This document shows positions 59,557-64,000 of a stretch of 64,000 bases of DNA, piece by piece (the first letter of the stretch is position 1; the number at the start of each line of letters is the position of its first letter). The stretch covers positions 4,903,001 to 4,967,000 of the forward strand of contig JAGUCH010000008.1 of the NCBI GenBank assembly GCA_019096065.1, given 5' to 3'. The DNA comes from Paracyclopina nana (lineage: Eukaryota; Arthropoda; Copepoda; Cyclopoida; Cyclopettidae). The notes below the pieces were generated by a model that searched no databases, was not told where the DNA came from, and saw nothing but the letters and a program-made list of their open reading frames with translations. The translations under genes and the position numbers were made by a program.

Positions 59557-59988
59557 TCAATTTGGCCACCTTTTAAAAATTCCTAATATACGAAAAGTGC
59601 AAATAAATGAACGCCGCAAGACGTAACAACCAAGATGAAATTCATACGATTCTAGAAGCTGCATTTTCTCGAAGAATCTGTGCACTTGTGAAAAGTGTGC
59701 AAAAATACCTCCTCGTTTTTTTGCATTATTGCGCATCTCCTTCAAAATGGCGGCCGTGCCATTAGCACACACAGTACATGGACAGACGGCGCCAAAAATC
59801 CAACCATCCATGATGAGATCCGGCTTGAGAGCTTTGAACTTGATGACAACGTGCAAAAATTCTTCGAGCTCACTATATGGCAACATTTTATTTAATACAC
59901 CTCGCAGCTTGATACGACGATGTGTTTTCAAGGAATCGAGGTAAAATTGAAGCCCATCCATCAATTCATGAATGAAAACCGTTGCCAT
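59557..59988 (-). CDS. Possible small protein gene, unrecognised
   Basis: A frame of 143 residues starts at ATG 59988 (MATVFIHELMDGLQFYLDSL), preceded at about 60086-60093 on the minus strand by TATATAAC, a plausible TATA box some 100 bp upstream. The first 95 residues read as an ordinary globular, helix-rich sequence (GVLNKMLPYSELEEFLHVVI, KFKALKPDLIMDGWIFGAVC); the end is basic and aromatic. No family is recognised and there is no signal peptide. It could be a chance frame. Confidence 0.3.
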   Translation of the reverse strand: MATVFIHELMDGLQFYLDSLKTHRRIKLRGVLNKMLPYSELEEFLHVVIKFKALKPDLIMDGWIFGAVCPCTVCANGTAAILKEMRNNAKKRGGIFAHFSQVHRFFEKMQLLESYEFHLGCYVLRRSFICTFRILGIFKRWPN

Positions 59989-61734
59989 ATAACCTGGATA
60001 TATCAGCGTGTAATTAATCCATCAAAAAAAACCTCCATGAACGTGTGTGTCGTTTTTGGAAGCCATTAATACAGGAGGGGTGGGTTATATAAAGTATATA
60101 ACTATGGTATTTGTCTGCAGGAATTGAAAGTCATATAATGAACCGGTCGTCATCGTCATTTTCATCGTGCTCTTGGAATTACTGCACACCATAAAAAAAG
60201 AGCTGGAGGAAAAGTGTATTCAGCTAGCTTTTGATCTAATGTAGCGATTTCTCCTCTGGCTACGACAACCAAATAGCAAATAGTTATGGCATGCAGCTAG
60301 CTTTTCGCAAGGGCATTGCACTCTAGGCTCATTTTTTCACAACTAGCACAAGGTGCATTTCTGAAATGTTTCTAGACGTCTAGAGTCTGCATGGGCTGCT
60401 CGATGGTGCGAGGGCATAATGATTTGCACCGGCTCCATTAAATACACCTCAACAATGCCCACAAGTTTAACTCTCATATTTTGCATCTGCAGCCCGTTTT
60501 TAGCCGCGTTTCCCTCGATTTTCCGAGCAAACATGGAGTGAGTTGCGAAAACATGTAAGCCGCGATAATGGTCAAACCCGGCCGCGCAAAAATGCTGTTT
60601 CGCTGGCCTGACTGAATAGTAGCTACTTTAAAATATAGGAAAATACTCATGAGCATAAATGCTCGAAAAACAGGCTGCAGCCCAAGTTAACGTTATTGCG
60701 CTAATGTGGCTCATATCCTAAGCCCATTTTGATATTGAAGCTGCTCTGCTTTGTTATACTGCTCCGCTATTACATGGGGTCAGGTAAAAGTGTAGAGCTA
60801 CACACTGGGCTATGTGGGTGCATTTTTGGATGGGCTGAAATTTGTGTTTTGGCCGGGCACTGAAAAATCGTCTAGACTGCAGACACCAACGTTTGACTTG
60901 AGTTCAGCTGCTGCTGCCGTTGCTGCTGTTGCTGCCGCTGCTGCTGATGCACTCGCCATATTACTAGCGCATATACTAGACCCAGACTCAATATAGAAAG
61001 AAAGACACAAAACGACCGTTGCTGCTGCAACGACGACGACTACGAAGCTATGTGCAGCACACACCACCCTATGCTACTCAAAAACCTTTGTGTCCACATC
61101 TGTTAAATCCCTCCAAATACTTAGATACATTACGTATAGTGCTTCCTACTTATTTGGATCAGCATAGTAAAAAACCACGCACATTTTTACCCATGTATCG
61201 TTATAAGAGCAGTACCAAAACTCATGAATTCATGGCATGGTTCTTTTGGCTACAAAAAATATTTGTCGTAAAAATTGCTATTTGCTGTTGGAACTACTTT
61301 TTTTAAGTGGAGCAAGTCCACAAGTCAAGTGTTCAACGTAAAAAATTCACTCATCGTTGAAAAATCAAAAATTGTTGTTATGCAACAAAAAGTCGACTTG
61401 TTCGAAAGAAAAAGCTAAAAATCTCGTTTTTATGCTGTATAGTTCAAGCTACTATTGTTAATACAGTTTAAAGTACTCCGAGCAGCTATAATTCGAAATG
61501 CTAAATTCGTGGAAAATCGTGTTTGTTGATTGCATAACAAGTTCTGTGTCTATGTTGCTGCAAAGCAAGGTTGAATTTTTCCTCGATTTGCCTGCGGCCC
61601 AAGAGATGGGTAAAATAGCTGTGACTGCACCTCGCACTGTTGACGACAGACGTGACAGAAAAAGCTGCCTGAGTTCAAGGCCCCTCAGTGCAGTGCTGCT
61701 TTTTATTACACATGACACCTTAGAATCTTTTTAT

Positions 61735-61756
61735 GACGACGACGACGACGACGACG
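61735..61756. repeat. (GAC)7 microsatellite
   Basis: An uninterrupted GAC trinucleotide run followed by GAAAAGCC. Confidence 0.9.
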
Positions 61757-62828
61757 AAAAGCCATAAAATGCCTATAATTGGGGATAGAATTTCAAGCTA
61801 TTGCTAACTAGAAGAGGAGATCAATATTTCCAAAACAGATAATAGAGCTATTTGAGAAAGATCACGAACTTTACAAGTTAGATAAGCACAAAGAAAGAAG
61901 ATACATTCAATAGAAATCTAATTTTACAGGGCCGCCTTTTTAGTGAGTCATGAAGCATTTTAATTTTACATTAAAAGAGGTTGCGTGCATTTATTGCGCA
62001 ACTTTGCGCTCCGAGCACTAACCCTATTCTAATTTTACCCTTCAAGAGGAGGTTTGAAAAAGTAGCCGATAATTTTCAAAGGCATAAATGAAATGCCCCT
62101 TTTGTCTGAACTGCTTCCGTAAATCATTGGAATTATGTAAACAGTTGTAGAGGTGCAATTAGTTTATTTTAGCCAAGACACGCGCTCCACATAAATACTA
62201 AATAGCTTTTGCATGAGGAAACTTCCACGCAAACTCACCAAGAGAAAGCTGTGGGTTGCCAGAGTACTTGCTGTATCCTCCGATAGAAAGTTCGTAGAAA
62301 AGGCCGAAATGGCCTTCTTTTCTCTTAGTAGAAATACCCACAGTTGGTTATTTTTGCTCTGGTCTCTTTTACACCTAAAGGTGGGAGGGTTCTGGATCTA
62401 CTCTTCATGCGTATTTGTCTGGATTGGAAAGAGTGTTGACGACAAAATACTGGATTCCTTTATCTGAAACAATTATACAAAATACACAGCAGAACCTTCA
62501 TCATGTTTGGTAAGAGTCTTACTTATTCTTGATATCCTATCGATAGGAGCTACAAAAAAGTACTTTCAAAAAATAGAATCATAATGCCATTGAAGATTCT
62601 TGATGAAACATTGGGAATACTACATCATGACAAAATACATCCGATTCCTCTTGAATCATAAACGACATTTTCAGGACTAAAATTATTGGATATCGAGTGT
62701 TTGGGGGAATTTGGAGGCTTTTTATTGATTTCTTAACGACAAAAATATGCGTAGTAAGGTTTCCAGTACAGCAAAGTAATAATGGCTTCAAATGCTATTA
62801 TTAGTACTTAGCTTTATAAAGGCGCGGC

Positions 62829-63600
62829 TGTTGTAGTATAGCGTGGCCAAAGTATGCAGTGGAGCTCTAGAAAGCAAAGACCGGCAATTGAAGGCCCCAC
62901 GACTGAGCTTTGGTTGTTGAGTGAAAGCAGCTATAGCTCAAGCCGTATAAGCGCAATAATACTTATACTATGTAACCTGACTTATATGTAGCAGGATCCC
63001 GAGCCTGCGTACCTGCGCTCTCGCCTCCTCTCGTGCGGTAGCACTACAATTGTACAGTAGTAAATAAACGACCATGCGCGAGCGAACAGCTCGACGACAT
63101 ATCCTTCCAACCAAAGATGGAGTCTTGTAAGCTATAAGTTAGTAAGGTGTAGCGCGTAGGTCTCAGAGTGTTCGAACCCCTACAAAATTGGCGCGGTGCT
63201 GAGGACAACTCTTCGAGTACCGCAAAACACGCGACACCTTCGCTCCCGCCTCCATCCCTGGGGAAGTCGTTGTTTCCGACAACGACCAAACAAGACCGGG
63301 GAGAGGAAGCAATATTAGTGCGTTCCGGCTGAAAGTATGCCACGAACACCAACCTCACCCTCGCTGAGGCTACGGTGGCTGAGGCTACCAGAAGCTCACG
63401 AGAGGGAGCAGCTTGGGCAGCAGATCCCGCCACCCGCGTCGTCCCTCGAGACACCGAGTGCGGATGCTGTGCCCCCTGGGTCCAAACACCAGGACCGTTT
63501 CCGCGTCGAGGTCGGGTGCCCTTGGGAAGAGGCCATCTACCCCGGACCACCGGAAGCGCATAACACAGTGGGCATCGCATCACTCAACAGAAAAGTGTAA
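62829..63600 (+). mobile_element. Possible LTR retroelement 5' end (LTR, primer site, start of gag-like frame)
   Basis: A ~356-bp segment begins TGTTGTAG (62829) and ends CCCCTACA (63184), the TG..CA ends of an LTR with short inverted termini, and includes AATAAA near 63062. Directly after it, TGGCGCGGTGCTGAGGA (63189-63205) has the TGG start of a tRNA primer-binding site. A Pro-rich frame (63337-63600, MPRTPTSPSLRLRWLRLPEA) follows where gag would begin but stops after 87 residues. No second LTR, protease or polymerase is visible before the window ends. It may be truncated or may not be an LTR element at all. Confidence 0.35.
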
Positions 63601-64000
63601 CGAGCCACTAAATGAGAGCTAGTCGCTATACATGCATCGCAAATGCTAATAAATCAAATTCGATCAGCACGATCAATTCTCTGCTCATTCTCATGCTCCC
63701 AATTCGATTCGAATACCTGCGCAGCGAACTGCCGGGTCGGCCACACCCCCGCACGTCACGATCGACGGCCTCGAGGCCGCGGTCGCCCAGAAGCCACACA
63801 GGGCGGGCCAGCAACCCCCTGAGGCAGAGCCAGAGCCGCTCCATTTCAATGCATTTCAACGCATAATTGCTGCTGCTGCAATTTACGCATCGGCCATCTT
63901 GCAGTGAGGCAAGAGAGCGCCAATAAACAAGTCGTAAAACTGGCCCCTTTATGAGGGCTGCATGCTGTGCTTCACATGTGCAAGGCAATTATCAAGATTG
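63601..64000. other. Right edge, no gene seen
   Basis: Moderately GC-rich with several short overlapping frames on both strands. No family signal or RNA gene was recognised. Confidence 0.4.

Larger units (their letters stand above)
57736..62828. other. Gene-poor stretch downstream of let-7, 5.1 kb
   Basis: It probably includes the rest of the let-7 primary transcript. CTG-type runs occur at 58331-58352 and 60907-60947 and a GAC run at 61735-61756. One candidate small gene on the minus strand is listed separately. No miR-125 sequence was found by reading. Confidence 0.45.

Noticed and set aside
60907-60947. CTG-rich frame coding poly-Ala on both strands
   Set aside because: A trinucleotide run; the frame depends wholly on the repeat.
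63130-63190. GTTCGAACCCC resembling a tRNA B box
   Set aside because: No A box, acceptor stem or cloverleaf can be drawn around it; it fits better as the end of the putative LTR.

Overview
The window looks like nuclear DNA of an arthropod, probably a crustacean, mite or other small-intron lineage; the exact group cannot be read from the sequence. The evidence is compact multi-exon genes with many introns of only 51-73 bp and GT..AG ends, animal-specific proteins (neurochondrin, an IGFBP-domain protein, condensin II CAP-H2, CAF-1 p60, AP-4 beta, a small-Maf relic), and a miR-100/let-7 microRNA pair with mature sequences identical to the conserved bilaterian ones. Splice models were built by eye from reading frame, phase and splice sites.

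Layout. 1-12.2 kb is gene dense. It holds the end of an acidic protein gene (+), a secreted Thr/Glu-repeat protein (-), a secreted IGFBP-FN2 protein (-), AP-4 beta (-) sharing a short divergent promoter with condensin II NCAPH2 (+), a secreted Gly/Tyr-rich protein (-) and CHAF1B (-). 12.5-13.1 kb is a disrupted small-Maf bZIP gene. 13.1-31.3 kb is mostly gene-poor, apart from an intronless BH3-only-like gene (16.5 kb, +) and an uncharacterised Ser/Pro-rich protein (29.2 kb, -). 31.3-38.95 kb holds neurochondrin (-), an unassigned acidic AT-hook/bZIP factor (+) and a calmodulin-like protein with long tails (-). 39.28-41.39 kb is a 2.1-kb non-coding element with perfect 17-bp terminal inverted repeats and a 170-bp internal tandem repeat. 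42.2-42.8 kb has an unrecognised basic protein (-). 46.1-49.5 kb has two related secreted Ala-rich proteins, the larger carrying about 39 tandem copies of an 11-residue [S/T]PEQVxxLxxL unit. 49.5-62.8 kb is gene-poor, with a CpG-rich tract at about 54.6-57.9 kb that leads into mir-100 and let-7 (57.54-57.73 kb, +). A possible LTR-retroelement fragment lies at 62.8-63.6 kb.

Functional links. NCAPH2 and CHAF1B are chromatin/S-M phase genes, and E2F-like sites lie in the NCAPH2/AP4B1 promoter. miR-100 and let-7 are presumably one polycistronic primary transcript. The most unusual items are the 11-residue repeat protein with its small paralogue, the BH3-only-like gene, the IGFBP-FN2 architecture and the inverted pairs of CTCF-like motifs.
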